The position numbers were made by a program, and so were the translations under genes. This document shows positions 1 through 11,774 of a stretch of 64,000 nucleotides of DNA, piece after piece. Where the stretch lies: contig CM060967.1 in the NCBI GenBank assembly GCA_030765045.1, forward strand, positions 167,103,751 to 167,167,750, given 5' to 3'. The number at the start of each line of letters is the position of its first letter. Position 1 is the first letter of the stretch. The stretch comes from Tenodera sinensis (Eukaryota > Arthropoda > Insecta > Mantodea > Mantidae). The notes beneath the pieces were generated by a model, which was not told where the DNA came from, did not search any database, and saw only the letters and a program-made list of their open reading frames with translations.

Positions 1-1195
1 GTGCCGATTTTACTCGCCATTAATTTCACTTGTAAAATCGCATGAGTGAGTAGTTTTATGTCGGAAGTAACAACAGAAGTAGTGCTATTTCACGGCTCTA
101 AGTGTCGGCGGGAGTTTCAAGTACATGGCAAGGGAAATTGCTCTCTGAAAATGCCCGTCCTCCAGAACTTGGACAGTCTCCGAGTCCCGCCCTCTAGGTG
201 ATGCTTCAATCTGTAGCTGTTAGGGGCCGTGCCCTCTGCCACTCTTAGTGTGCATTCATCCCAACCAAAGTGCCACTACGTTAAGGTGGCCTGGAAACTC
301 TTGGCATCCGCCCTTCCATCTTTCATCTTTCGCTAGTCCTCTGCAATGAGATTATCACCCGAGATCTTGGCAATGTACCGATGTCATAGCAGAAAATTGG
401 TTAGCCCGGTATTTATGAAAGCATGGTAACTGAATTTTCTTGCTACGAGTATAAGAATCGGTTAAAGTCAACTACAGTTCTCTTCCATGTGCGGTTTACA
501 CCTCTTCTTCTAGCCCGAGGTTTCCTCCCAAGGTGATATACGTATAGTACCGTCACTTTATAGCTGGGTTTTAATGAGCTCTACAACTAAGTATTTACTT
601 AAAGTGGCTTTCTCTCTTCAGTAAGTTGCTTGTCCTCTGCGCATACCTACTTCATTTTTACAACACGCCTCTCACTTGTGCCAATCAACATTTTGATGAG
701 GATGATATATTTAATGATCTTTTCTTGGATGAGCGCTTCCAAGAGGAGTCTGCAGACATTTTCAATATTTATAATAAGCTTTGGTAAGCTTCTCTAGATT
801 AAAACGAACCAAGAAGGCTTCTTTCCTTGCTAACCTAGACATTATTAAGGTATAATTATGAAATATACGGGTTCGCCCACACAAACACTCTTCCCTCTGC
901 CTATAACAGTCTGTTTTTAACGAGAAACGAAAAAGTTGTTCAATTTGACGTAGTTTAGAAGCGATATATGGGATTACTTTTTCGCGAAGTTTTCATATTT
1001 TCGAGTATGTGGGGTTTTTAGCGATAAATGAGAAATATCTACTTTTATTAAATTTTGCTCAGAAAAATAAGTTTTTCTATTCATTGCCTCATTGTCGCTG
1101 GTGTTTAAGTTTTGGGTTTAACAACAATGGAAGAATTCACATATAATTCTTACGAATTCAATAACCTGGCTTCTTTTGAGATCAATTTGTAACAA
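1..1195. other. Unassigned non-coding DNA
   Basis: I see no reading frame of note, no repeat shared with the rest of the window and no RNA gene here. Base composition is ordinary for the window. It may be intron, intergenic DNA or an unrecognised old repeat. Confidence 0.4.
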
Positions 1196-1880
1196 TACTA
1201 TAACATGGATGGAATGAACGAATAAATAAACAAATATATAAAAATAACTAAACAAATAAAAACCTGCAGTAACAAACCCTGGTTTAAATAATTAGGTGCC
1301 TGGGCTTACATTCCAGACTCTTGTTCCAAATATTTTTGAAAGAAACGAAAAGCAAAATTCTACAAGTTATAAAAATCTAAGTACTACAGAACAAAAATAT
1401 TAATTTAATAAAACATTAATAATTTAATCAAAATGAAAACACTCAAACTAAAATTCCAAAATTATCTAATTAAATCGTTCCAAATTTCATAACTTATCAC
1501 AACAATAACTTCATTTATTAATATTAATTTATTAAACTCATTCCTAATTCATCAACCCAGAATAACCAACAATGTTTCTAATGGATATACCAAAAATCAA
1601 ACAATTTACCAAAATAATTCAAATGAATATATAATTTGATATTAAATAAATTAATTTAAATATTTTAACTAAAAATTTCCCGACCTTCAGCAAATTAATA
1701 AAACAACTAAATTTCAATTTAAAATACCAACCTAATATCTAATAAAATGTTACTAAATATTTTTACACAATTTTATAATTCAAAATTCAAATAAATTTCA
1801 TTTTAAACTATTAAATTAATTTAGTAAATATTTTTCATAATTTATCAACCAAATTAAACAAAGTTTTAAATTAAAACACC
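1196..1880. repeat. AT-rich, G-depleted low-complexity tract
   Basis: The plus strand is built from A, T and C with hardly any G: I count eleven G in 1441-1860, while one 60-base line alone carries thirteen C. Words such as AATTTAAAT and AAATTAAT recur without a fixed period. No coding potential is seen. It could be a degenerate satellite, a matrix-attachment-like region or a strand-biased mutational relic; the sequence does not decide. Confidence 0.6.
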
Positions 1881-2055
1881 AAATTGGCAGAGACAAAGAA
1901 AGCTTCCCGACAGTTCAATCGGCGAGGCTACAATAAAATGCATCTCACAAGTTGCACTCCCGTGTTATCAAAGCCGTCGCAATAAACTTGTGACGTTAGA
2001 ACTTCGTTTTCAGACTTGTACGCACGCGCTAGAATCCATCCAGTCACCAAAGATT

Positions 2056-2867
2056 AAAAATCTTATGTGTTGCACCACATGACTTTCTCTACTCTTGTAC
2101 TAACCATTCTTACAAACTCTTATTCTTAGTTCTTCTTCATATTAGTTGAGATAAGCAATAAGATAATTTGTACAAATGTTTATTTCCTTATAGGTACAAG
2201 GGGAATATGAGAATACAGTAGGCTTTGAGTGATAGTCAAATCTTTTAAAGCTTTGAGTTTCCGTGCTCCTTGCACTGTTAACAAAAAATGAACAACGATG
2301 TTGCGTTTGACGAAAGTGTTTTGTGAAACTGACACAAATAAGAAATATCTCCAAAATGGTTCACTGCACAAAAAAATTTTGTTTGGACATAGATTGTGTG
2401 TTTTAGCGAGATGTATATAGTAAGATTTTGTCTATCTCTTACGGTTTACCAGTTATGCAAAAGTCATCCAGAGTAAATACTACAGAGGCTTTTGTCACAA
2501 AATTCAAGATATGCATTTCATTTGTCATAAAAATACCTCAAACATGTAGAACTTTAGTCAAAATCGTTAGAGACGTTTTCAAGAAAATCAAAATTTTTGA
2601 AAAATTGTCCATATAAAGGTTAGTTTAGGATGGAGGAATTTTCTTTAAAATCTTCTTTAAAATTTTCTTTGGTTTTTAACGAACTTTTTGTTTTTCAGTT
2701 ATGCTATCTACAGACTGACAAACACACACAGAGGGACCTTTTTCTAAAAATGCTCTTTCTGGATTCAGGGGGCCTCAAAACATATTTCCGGTGAAATCTC
2801 GACATCGAATTTTTGGGTGGAATATAATACTTGCTCTAGTTAGTATACGTAGTAGAGAAAGTAAAAA
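2056..2867 (+). mobile_element. Family A repeat, near full length
   Basis: It opens with a variant of ATCTGATGTGTTGCAC followed by GACTTTCTCTACTCTTGTAC, and closes with AGTAGAGAAAGTAAAAA. The middle carries the usual landmarks: the ATATCTCCAAAATGGTTCAC block, the GGTTTACCAGTTATGCAAAAGTC block, the short CACACACA tract and the GGGGGCCTCAAAACATATTTC block. Short open frames inside are not conserved between copies, so I treat the repeat as non-coding. Inverted 12-mers near both ends suggest a non-autonomous DNA transposon, but no target duplication is clear. Confidence 0.8.
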
Positions 2868-3408
2868 TGAAATGGAACAGTAAAATAAGTGCGACTTCTC
2901 GTGTGGAACAATGATACATTGTCATCATATTGTGCGTAATTATCACACCGCTGCACTTTTACCTTGTGGCTGCTAGTCCTATAGCTCAATTTACACATTT
3001 TTTTTCGCTTTTCGGATAATCCTAACATTTCATAATCCGAACAAACCACATCCCCAATAAGTTTGGATTAGCGGTTTCTACTGTACATTAATATGAAAAT
3101 GTAGATAATAGAGGCAATCTATTTCGTACAGCATCTATTTGTTATTCTTTATTTACGCATGTTCACAATTTTATGGCTATTTGCACACATTTGCATCCGA
3201 GGCCGTTTTGTTTTGGTCTCTGTCACCCCTTTGCCATGCAACTGGACTGCCAGGCAGGAAATTAAGTCTCATTTCTGGAAATGTCTTTCCAGAGTGTCAC
3301 AAGTTGGCAGTACCGATAAACCTGTCAACCTACTTCCTTCCGCAACTGTCACAGATTTACCTTGTTCCACAATATTCCTCTGTCGCGCCAAGACTTCGTC
3401 GCCTAGAA

Positions 3409-3790
3409 TACATACAATGTCGTGTAGCAAGTCTTTGTCTAACTATTATGGTTTGCAAGTTAAGCAAAAGTATGAAAATGTATTCCCACTGAAGCGCACT
3501 TCAAAGGTTATTCGCAGAAAATTCAATAATTACATTTTATTAAGCCTGTGAATATGTCAAGTATATCATTTTAACAAAAATCTTCAAGGACCTTTTCTCA
3601 CAAAATCAAAACTAAGGAAAACATTTCCAAGGAAAGGGTAGTTTGGAGTGGAGGAATATTCTTGAAAACCTTTTTACCGCATCCTGGGATGATAAAACTT
3701 AGACACAGACGTACATAAAAACAAACTTCAGGTTTGTCTCTCGGATCATTTTCTAAAAATGGTTTTCGTATTCAAGAGACCACCAAACAC
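3409..3790 (+). mobile_element. Family A relic, old and 5'-truncated
   Basis: This is a diverged copy that starts near the block normally reading GGTTTACCAGTTATGCAAAAG and runs to a remnant of the TTTCTAAAAATG...GGGCCTCAAAACA block. Many small indels mark it as older than the copies in the right half of the window. Confidence 0.6.
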
Positions 3791-3999
3791 TTGTTTGCTC
3801 ACCGGCCTGGAATGTAGTGTGAAGTAGCTTAGCCCCGACCGTCCTTTGTTGTGCACCACTTCGAGGATAGAAAAATACTTTTTAAAAGAACCGTATAATA
3901 AAATATATAACGAATGTACTAAACTTGTTTACAGACTCGTGTGAAACCACCAAATAGGATTTTTAAAGGGCAACATACAAATAATAATTATAGAGGAAT

Positions 4000-4378
4000 A
4001 AAATTTCAGAATTCCTTTCGAATGAAGGGGGCTTTTTATTTGTCATGTGAATATCTTCTATACGTGGCATTTTAATCAGCATCTTTGGAGCTTTCAAGTG
4101 AACCTAAAATATTTATAAAAATATTCTATATGAAGGGCAGTTCAAAATGGAAGGATTTTGTTGAATATCTTCGTCTGACATCTTTGGAAGATACAAACCT
4201 AGGTTTGGTATTTGTTTGATATTTCGTTTTTGAGTTATGCTGTTCAAACACAAAGATATTTTTCTAAAAGTGCTCTTTTGGGTTCAGGTGCCTCTGAACA
4301 TGCATCTCCGGTAAAATGTTAACATGAAAATTTTGAACGCAATATTTTCTCTACCTATTAGGTACGTGGCATGGAAAT
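4000..4378 (+). mobile_element. Family A relic, 3' part
   Basis: It is a diverged copy of the 3' half. The landmarks are GGCATTTTAATCA, the GGGCAGTTCAAAATGGA block, TCGTTTTTGAGTTATGCTGT, TTTTTCTAAAAGTGCTCTTT and a damaged terminal block reading TTTTCTCTACC. It lies inside the inverted-repeat pair at 3791-5158. Confidence 0.6.
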
Positions 4379-5090
4379 TAATAAAAAGTTGAACATTTTT
4401 TGCAATTTTTAAAACGTTATATACAAACTAGATCATATAATACCCCTTTTTGTTTTATAATAAAACTATTTTCTCTTCATTAACACAGTATATTAAAGCT
4501 ATGCCCATTTGCTTTTTCTCGGACGTTTTTGGACTTGAGATTTTCTTGCTGGGAAGGTTGAATTACTGTGTTTGAGAGCCAAGAGGAAACGCACTTCCCT
4601 AGTTTAGAGTAGCAAAGGTTCTATGTATGTACCGCAATCGATGAGACAATTTGACTGCAGCGTTTGCCTCGCAGACCTTGACCTTGCGGACTAGTAATTT
4701 CTCAGTTCTTCTATTTTTACTTTAATATTCGTTTTACACGCCACGAAAACCTAATCTGCAGGTTTAAAGCGGCTCTTCCTCTCCCTTCCTAACAGTTGAA
4801 ACTTTGTCTTTGTAAGTGCGAACTGAACACTTGCGTGCTAAATGTTGCACAAGAATCAGAGTGCAATCTACCAGGGCTTAGTTTTAACTATCTCGTATTA
4901 ATGCTTTTACACTTTAAAACGTAGTAATGCTTTATTTTTATAGCAGCTTTGAAGTTTGATATGCGTTCAACATTCAGTGGAAGTTAATACATCCACAGTA
5001 ACCATCAACATTAAACAAAGTTTACAGCTCTTACAGTACAAACGGGACATGTAATCTCAAAACAGACTATTATAATTTAACGCCGGTCTC
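4379..5090. other. Unassigned DNA inside the inverted-repeat pair
   Basis: No recognisable coding segment or window repeat was seen. It could be the interior of the putative element at 3791-5158 or host DNA. Confidence 0.3.
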
Positions 5091-5273
5091 GGCGCACAAC
5101 AAAGGACGGACGAGGATAAGCTATTTCACACCACATAACAGTCCGGCGAGCAACAAAAGGTGCAAAGTCAAGCCTTCCGCACCACTCACGTGAGCGAACA
5201 CGTGACTAACAATTGACACTGTCGAAGTTGAGTCGTATCTCAGGACGTATGGAGGATTTCATTGACACACAAA

Positions 5274-5907
5274 ATGGAAGCGAAGTCATTACATTCATTC
5301 TAATATGGACTTCAAACAAAAAAGTCGAATGGCGTGTTCTTTGATCAGCCGATTTCGAAAAAATAAATGGTTTTTGATCCTAATTCGATGCGTGATTCCA
5401 CACGAATGCAGGAAGATAACAGTTTGCTACTTGTAAGATGCGTAGAGTAACTTTTTTCTGACACAGCTTCGGTAGTAATTATGGGACATCACACAGGGTT
5501 TCGAAATAATTAATCACTTAAAAGATGTAAAGGAATACTCCGAGCAGCTTTTGCGGACGTGCAGTAAATTGACAACGTAGCGTTGAAGTTGGTCATGGAA
5601 TTGAACTGGTTTGTGGATCGAAACAAACGAAACCGAAAGTGCCCGACTTAATGTTTTGGGAGCTAACGCTAAACACGGAAGAAGAAGGCAGGGTATTTGT
5701 GTTCTCAAGAAGCACCGTTACGCTGTTTATGTGCTAAGCTAGGGAAAGTGACACCCACACAATCTGCAATGTTGCCAGCTTGTTTTCGACAAAACTAAAA
5801 TATCTCCATAGGAAATGGTCAGAGACAAAAACGTAAGATACAAAATGTGTTCAAAATACCGACATCTATCACTGGTTTAAATTACCACAATGACTTCCCT
5901 TCTACCC
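5274..5907 (-). mobile_element. MITE B, copy 1
   Basis: The ends are TGGAAGCGAAGTCATT at the left and AATGACTTCCCTTCTACC at the right, which are imperfect inverted repeats of each other. The interior matches 13019-13619 (opposite orientation) and 46018-46556 (same orientation) over blocks such as TTTGATCAGC and GGAAATGGTCAGAGACAAAA. No conserved frame exists across the three copies, so it is a non-autonomous DNA element. Strand is arbitrary. Confidence 0.75.
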
Positions 5908-6229
5908 GGTACACTTTTTCCTTTATTATTGCTCCTAGCCGCAGTCGTGGCTTAAAGATTCTTTGCTATTCTCAGGGCGATGGCCTCAGAAACGCAACTG
6001 TTTGCCTTTAGACAACACTTTAAATTGCATAAACAATTTAATTTTTTTTATTTTGTAATACTTTAAGTTTGAAAACACGCACGCTTTTCGACAAACTTTA
6101 GCCAGTTACGTCCTCTTACTTCACAAATTCAAAATTCCAAATTTTCGTCTGTTCGGAAAATATTCGTTGCTATTTTGTAGCTATCAGAAACAAGTGAAGC
6201 ACGATCACTTGTTGCCTCTGTTTTATTGT

Positions 6230-6700
6230 CTTTTAACGTAGATGTTTTAGAGGACTTATACAAGAAGCGATTTCACAATGAAACGGCAACAGAAAAGGCC
6301 ACCAAGAAACATCTGGCTGCGTCATCGCCGGCGTGTTTGTGGAAGTTGAGAAAAGTCCGTGTAATGACATCCCTCTATATAAGGAGGCAAGGAGACAGCA
6401 CAGCAGTTAAATACAGATACAGGCACGAGTTGGCCAGTGTGTCAGCTGTGCGTGTGCGTCGTAAAGATTTAACGAGCGTCGAGTGATTGTCTCGTCGCCG
6501 TTAGTGCATGAGAGACAGAGAAAACGAAGAAAGACACTGAAAGGACTGAGTCAGAGTTACGAGAAGGAAAAGTTGGAGAGTAGTGATAGACTGTGTTAAC
6601 GAGAAGAAAATTACTTGTGATAACATTTTAGAAGACAATAAAGTGATAGAAAAGCAACTGGACAGATTTTGTTGTTTTGCCACAGTATTTTATACTCGAG
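6230..6700 (+). repeat. LTR-like promoter/poly(A) block (repeat G, copy 1)
   Basis: The segment has the layout of a retrotransposon LTR: a TATA-like CTATATAAGG at about 6374, a purine-rich transcribed stretch, and the poly(A)-like signal CAATAAAGTGA near 6637. The part at 6520-6600 with GAAAGGACTGAGTCA matches 32515-32610, showing it is repeated. No gag or pol reading frame is recognised downstream, so it may be a solo or decayed LTR. The boundaries, TG...CA ends and a flanking duplication could not be fixed. An ordinary promoter copied with a retropseudogene is an alternative. Confidence 0.4.
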
Positions 6701-6720
6701 CATGCCTAAATTTAGGCATG
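6701..6720. repeat. Perfect 20-bp palindrome
   Basis: CATGCCTAAATTTAGGCATG is its own reverse complement. It lies directly after the LTR-like block and could form a small cruciform or bind a dimeric protein; no function is shown. Confidence 0.8.
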
Positions 6721-6934
6721 GAAGAATAACTAGCACGAGTTTAGAAACAATAGAAACATCGGACACGAATGATAGATGTACATAACTTACCCCACAGAAA
6801 TTTCTACAAAGGCACACAATGTGACTAATAACTTATTGTCACAACAATCAGGAAACGTGTACCAAACATATGTACAATTCATGGACTGCAGAAAACCAAA
6901 GTGCATAACCTTATTTTCACAAAATGCATTGCTG

Positions 6935-7255
6935 ATGCACTTCGAAGAATTGTCGCAAATTATGAAATCATCGACCTTATGGACTCAGTATTCCAGGCGG
7001 AATAACTTGAGCTACCCTTATTTTTTTACCTACTAAACGCAGTTATCAGTGCAAGTCCGTGGGCGAGCTGCGCTCATTGAGCACAAGTTGCCCAGGCCTG
7101 CACTATTCTATTTGGAAATGAAATGTTTAAGGTCGAGATCACAAAATCAATACTTTCGCGTCTGCGCACATATCAACACTGTCTACCTGCGAAGGCAAGC
7201 TCAATGCATTTATTGATTCAGGTAAGCGTAAAATATTAAACTATTCACATTAAAA
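6935..7255 (+). repeat. Repeat F, copy 1
   Basis: The blocks CACTTCGAAGAATTGTC, GAAATCATCGACCTTATGGA, CACATATCA and GATTCAGGTAAGCGTA recur in the same order at 63780-64000. The interior differs by indels. Its nature is unknown. Confidence 0.6.
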
Positions 7256-7303
7256 ATAATTCATAAGTATTTTAAAGTTTGACACATGCTCGAGCATAAT
7301 AGC

Positions 7304-7306
<3 letters not shown>

Positions 7307-7365
<59 letters not shown>
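7307..7365 (+). repeat. (AC)n microsatellite
   Basis: An uninterrupted AC dinucleotide array of about 59 bases. Unlike the other long CA arrays in this window, it is not clearly embedded in a family A copy. Confidence 0.95.
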
Positions 7366-7367
<2 letters not shown>

Positions 7368-7485
7368 ACTGAAACTTACGGTCCCCAGTGCAATAAACAC
7401 CACTGGCTGTGTCCGACACGATTTAACCACGTCCCCCTTTTGGATTCCCTAAACAGTAATATTTTTGCTTTCTGTATCACCTAGT

Positions 7486-7722
7486 ATGTAGTAGGCGGAG
7501 TTTGCTATCGAGATTTCACCGGAAAGACATGTTCTGAGCTCCCCGAATAAAGAAAGAAAATCCCACACAGACATTGATTTTCAACTTCTTTATGTCGCAT
7601 CCTTGGAAGATGCAGAACTTAAATACCAACTTTATATTTAACAAACTGTTCATTTTTCAGTTACATTTACTGTTAGCATATATATACATGGACCTTTTTC
7701 TAAAAATGCTTTTTATGCAAAC
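7486..7722. mobile_element. Two opposed family A fragments
   Basis: 7486-7550 is a minus-strand piece of the 3' end (GAGATTTCACCGGAAA). 7575-7722 is a plus-strand piece from GTCGCATCCTTGGAAGATG to TTTTTCTAAAAATGCTTTT. The head-on arrangement implies a local inversion or two insertions. Confidence 0.6.
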
Positions 7723-8511
7723 CTAACACTAAAACTGATTATTATGAAGGCATAAATGGTGCGAAATTACCCTCCTTCTAGCACCAGCGTCAGAAAATAA
7801 ATGACGCAATTACCATGGCAACAAGACAACAATGAGGTCATCACCACCACAACAATTTTGTCCAATGTGTGCCTGTAAGAAAACTTTAAATCATCACTCT
7901 CGCAAACTAATGCATTTTTCGTTTTTCCATCCACAAAACCTTTCATATTCTTTTTCGTAAACATTTTATTTTTATGGCATTAATACATTCTCAGGGCTCC
8001 TAGCTTCGTTCAAAATGTCAACTGGAATACAATCCATATTTTCAATAGTTTTATCATTACCTTAATTTTCGTCTTTAAGTGTTGAAACAAATGAAACACG
8101 TCCTTAGCAACCATATTACGTCATACATCTGTGATCTGATGCACTATACTTTTACATATAGCAAATTTTTATATATTTTTACGTATTTTTACTTAGAATT
8201 GCATAAAACTTACGTAACAAGTGCTTAATCATTTTTTTCTAACATTTAATTTAATTTAATCCCGTAGTAAACATATACTGGTGTTACAATCACTCAGATT
8301 ATACACGTTTCACCATGAATATTGGTTTAGAAACTCCGTGCAGTCGAAAAATATCTATTTATGTAATCTCGGAATCATATTTTGGATGGAATGTAACGCT
8401 ATAGTAGAAAAAGTAGCGCTCTTTTGTAAGAATGGCTTGAACAAACTAGATCAAATGAACTACAATGGGTAGAGAGCCATGTGAATGCAACATCAGATTT
8501 TTTAAAATAGT
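7723..8511. other. Unassigned DNA with a trace of family A
   Basis: Only 8360-8415 recalls the family A 3' end (TTTTGGATGGAATG followed by AGTAGAAAAAGTA). The rest shows no repeat or coding signal. Confidence 0.35.
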
Positions 8512-8735
8512 GTTTAACTCTCGTTCTTATTAGATACGGCTTCGCAGGCGGAGAACTTTGATGGGGGAAGGAAATTTTCCAGGGCTAAGTTGGCATTTGG
8601 CACTTAGGAGAACTGAGATGAACCTCGAAAAGAAGTCGACAGTGTTGACGGGGTTCGAAGCCAGACTCCAATTCACGCGTGTGTAGCTTGTTGACCTCGT
8701 ATCGATATCCTGATTTTGTGGCTCTTAAGTAAGAT
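8512..8735 (-). mobile_element. SINE-1 related tRNA-derived SINE, minus strand
   Basis: Read on the minus strand, a box-B-like GGCTTCGAACCCCG is followed by a body and a tail CCGCCTGCGAAGCCGTA...GTTAAACACT. The tail matches the end of the SINE at 10121-10331, so both share a 3' module. The tRNA head is different or decayed and the A box is not clear. RNA polymerase III transcription is expected of the family, not shown. Confidence 0.6.
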
Positions 8736-9157
8736 TTTCCCTTATATTGATCTAGGTAGCACGATTTCTCGTCCTCTGTCCATAGACACACTTGGAATAT
8801 TGTTTCCGTGGGCGAACACATGTCGGGAAGAGATTTATTAGTGGATTGTCAGTCACCCTCGTTTTGGGGCTTTCCGTCACAAATTGTCGGTCATTCATTA
8901 TCTGATACAAGCTGACACTTTGTCAGACGCCTCTTGTATTGTAGAGGAAACAGTTGCATCTGCCAAAGCGACAAAGCATGAAGTTGCTCTTAACGTTATA
9001 ATTAATATACGTACAAGCGCAGCCTCTCCACTTCATAATGTGTTAGTCCTTCATATAACAGCACTTAAGGGCTAAAACATACATCATCTCATTTGGTAGA
9101 TTTTCAAGAAGTTGAAGTGTTTAAATCACGAGTTATCTTTAAACTTCCCATTCTTTC

Positions 9158-9261
9158 TTTTTTCTTTCTCTACTGGTAAGTAGAGGTATTTTATTCCACC
9201 CAAAAATTCGATGTCGAGATTTCACCGGAAATATGTTTTGAGGTTCCTGAATCCAAAAAAA

Positions 9262-9337
<76 letters not shown>

Positions 9338-10032
9338 ACATAACTCAAAAACGAAAAGTCATCAAACTTAAATACCAACTTTGGTTTTTAACTGTCTTAA
9401 GGATGAGACACGAAGATTTTGAAGAAAGTAGCCCCACCCTGAACTACCCTTTACATGGACAATTTTTCGAAAATTTTGATTTTTTGAAAATGGCTCTAAC
9501 GATTTTGATTAAAATGCCATATGCTTAAGATATTTACATGAAAAATGAAATGTATATTTTGAATTTTCTGGCTATAGCCCATGTAGTCATGTTTACTCTG
9601 GATGACTTTTGAATAACTCGTAAACCGTAAGAGATAGACCAAATCTTACTATACAAAAAATGTAGATCTTGCTAAAACACAATTTATGTCTAACTAGGTT
9701 TTTTTTTTAAGAGTGAACCATTTCGGAGATATTCCTCGTTATTCGTGAGACTTTTGAATACTTAAACTTCTGTCAAATGGAACATCGTTATTCATTTTGT
9801 ATATGTTAACCATGCAAGGAGAGCGGACTTTGAGCGATACTCAAATCTTTTAAAGCTTTCTAAGTCTACTGTATCCCCATATTCCCCTTGTACCTAAAAG
9901 AAGATACACAATAAGATAATTATTGCAAATGTTTATCTCAACTAACACGAAGATGATATAGGAATAAGAGCTTGCAAGAATGATTAGTACAAGAGTAGAG
10001 AAAGTCACGTGAGTGCAACAAATCAGTTTTTT
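9158..10032 (-). mobile_element. Family A repeat, full length, with expanded (GT)n
   Basis: On the minus strand it runs from TTGCACTCACGTGACTTTCTCTACTC near 10032 to TACCAGTAGAGAAAG near 9160. All landmark blocks are present. The position that is a short CACACA tract in other copies is a 70-base GT array on the plus strand (9265-9335). Open frames through the array translate only to dipeptide repeats and are not genes. Confidence 0.85.
9265..9335 (+). repeat. (TG)n microsatellite inside family A
   Basis: An uninterrupted TG array lying exactly where family A normally has CAGACTGACACACACAC on its own plus strand. Confidence 0.95.
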
Positions 10033-10108
10033 TTCTTGGAGCAGGAGCACTTCTCCGGAAGGTAACTGCACTTAGGCAATCAACCACCTGCCTTATTGAT
10101 TTCAGATC

Positions 10109-10343
10109 TCCTTTTTGTTGTTGTTGTTGTAGTGTTTAACGCCCGCTTTTACTACTACGGCACCGCAGGCGGCGACACTGATGATACATGAAGATGGAGC
10201 AGCGGTGGAATGAGATGGCGGGGGAAACCGGAGTACCCGGAGAAAACCCGCCCTGACGCCGCTTCGTCCACCACGAATACCACATGCGGGTCCCTGGGAT
10301 CGAACCCGGGCCGCCTAGGTGGTAGGCGAATTCCTTTTTGTTG
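10109..10343 (-). mobile_element. SINE-1 copy with 12-bp target duplication, minus strand
   Basis: The body is 10121-10331, read on the minus strand. It starts within the tRNA-like part (CACCTAGGCGGCCCGGG followed by TTCGATCCC, a B box) and continues through GGTATTCGTGGTGGACGAAG to GCCGTAGTAGTAAAAGC and a (CAA)n tail. The A box is missing, so the copy is 5'-truncated. TCCTTTTTGTTG stands on both sides (10109-10120 and 10332-10343), a 12-bp target-site duplication typical of LINE-mediated retroposition. Confidence 0.85.
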
Positions 10344-10928
10344 CATAGTCACATAAATGACAATATGTTCAGTGTCCTGTAAGTTTTATGTATGATGTCC
10401 AATAGACAGAAAGCGTTTAATTGAGCTTCAAGAAAGAGACAGAAGGTGCAGGATCCCGACATAATGTTGAGGGTTACCTGAACCGTAACAGAAGTAAATT
10501 AAGAGACTCCTAGCGGAACCGAGGCTAACAGGGTAAGAGTTACTTGCAATCGGAGCGAGTGGGGTTGCAAGGTCTGACAGAGAGTGATGTATGTGGGGCG
10601 TATATGACCCAGATGCTCTCAGTTTCTGGAAACTGCAGACTTGTGTTGGCCATCTGGCCCCACGTGGAACCAATCATATACGAAACATTTCATAGTAGTG
10701 TTATAGAATGGAATTCATTATGAACTTCGCTTTCACATGTGGACGACGTAGCCCATCAGATCTGCATATCCATACGGCTTTGGTGTCTAACAGATTCGCG
10801 CTTCATATTTGTTTGGAGATGACGTATGTCCACCAAATGCTCTAGCTATCCCATAGACACATAGCTTACTAATGAGATTAAGGCTTATAATTACGTCATT
10901 TCTCTGAGCTATAAACCTGCTCAGACTT

Positions 10929-11740
10929 TAAGTAGTAGAGAAAGTAAAAGTTAAAGCAACTAGGGGGAGTATTGTACTCTACCCAAAAATTCGATGTCGA
11001 GATTTCACTGGAAATATGTTTTGAAACCCCTGGATAAAAAAAGGCATTTTTAGAAACAGGTCTGTGGACAGCATAACTAAAAACGATTAAAAACAAAGTT
11101 GATATTTAAGTTTAACAATCTTTTAAGGATGCGGCAAGAAAAGTTTGAAATTCCTCCACCCTAAACTACGCAATACAAGGAAAATGCTTCTAAACCTTTT
11201 ATCTTCTTGAAAGTGGCCAACGACTTTGATTAAAATTCCATATATTTAAGATATTTTTGTAAAAAATGAAATGTATATTTTGAATTTTCTGGCTACAGCG
11301 CATGAAGCCCTATTTACTCTGGATAACTTTTGAATAACTGGTAAACCGTAAAATATAGACAAAATCTATATCCAAATTTTAATCTTGTTAAAACACACAA
11401 CTTCTGCCCAAATAAATTGTTTTGTAGAGTGAACCATTTCGGAGATATTCGTTGTTATGTGTTAGTTTTACAATACTTCTACTTTGCAAAAATTGTAGAT
11501 CGTTATTAATTTTTATATCTTAGTTTTGCAAAGAGAATGGAATTTGAAAGTTTTAAAAGATTTGACTATCGCTCGAAGTCTACTGTATTCACGTATTCCT
11601 CTTGTACCTAAAAGGAAATAAGCAATAAGATAATTTGTACAAATGTTTATCTTAACACGAAGCAGATACAGGAATAAGAGTTTGTAAGAATGGTTAGTAC
11701 AAGAGTAGTGAAAGTCATGTGAGTGCAAAGCAAATTTTTT
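10929..11740 (-). mobile_element. Family A repeat, near full length, minus strand
   Basis: It runs from the minus-strand 5' end (TTTGCACTCACATGACTTTC, near 11735) to the ACCCAAAAATTCGATGTCGAG block near 10980. The dinucleotide tract is short here. The extreme 3' end is replaced by AGTAGTAGAGAAAGTAAAAG in the opposite sense to that expected, so the terminus has been rearranged. Confidence 0.8.
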
Positions 11741-11774
11741 GAAGTTTATCGTCTTTTGCCTGACATTTGCCTTT

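Larger units (their letters stand above)
3791..5158. mobile_element. Possible DNA transposon bounded by long inverted repeats
   Basis: The segment 3791-3856 and the reverse complement of 5091-5158 align over about 65 bases with scattered mismatches. Both contain GTCCTTTGTTGTGC and a TAGCTTA core next to a GTGTGAA block. Between the arms lie about 1.2 kb without a recognisable transposase, partly occupied by an old family A relic at 4000-4378. It may be a MITE or non-autonomous element with long inverted termini, or two independent copies of one repeat in opposite orientation. No target-site duplication was evident. Confidence 0.45.

Noticed and set aside
9139..9528. Open frames of 79-105 codons across the GT array
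   Set aside because: They encode only Cys-Val or His-Thr dipeptide runs and arise because dinucleotide repeats lack stops.
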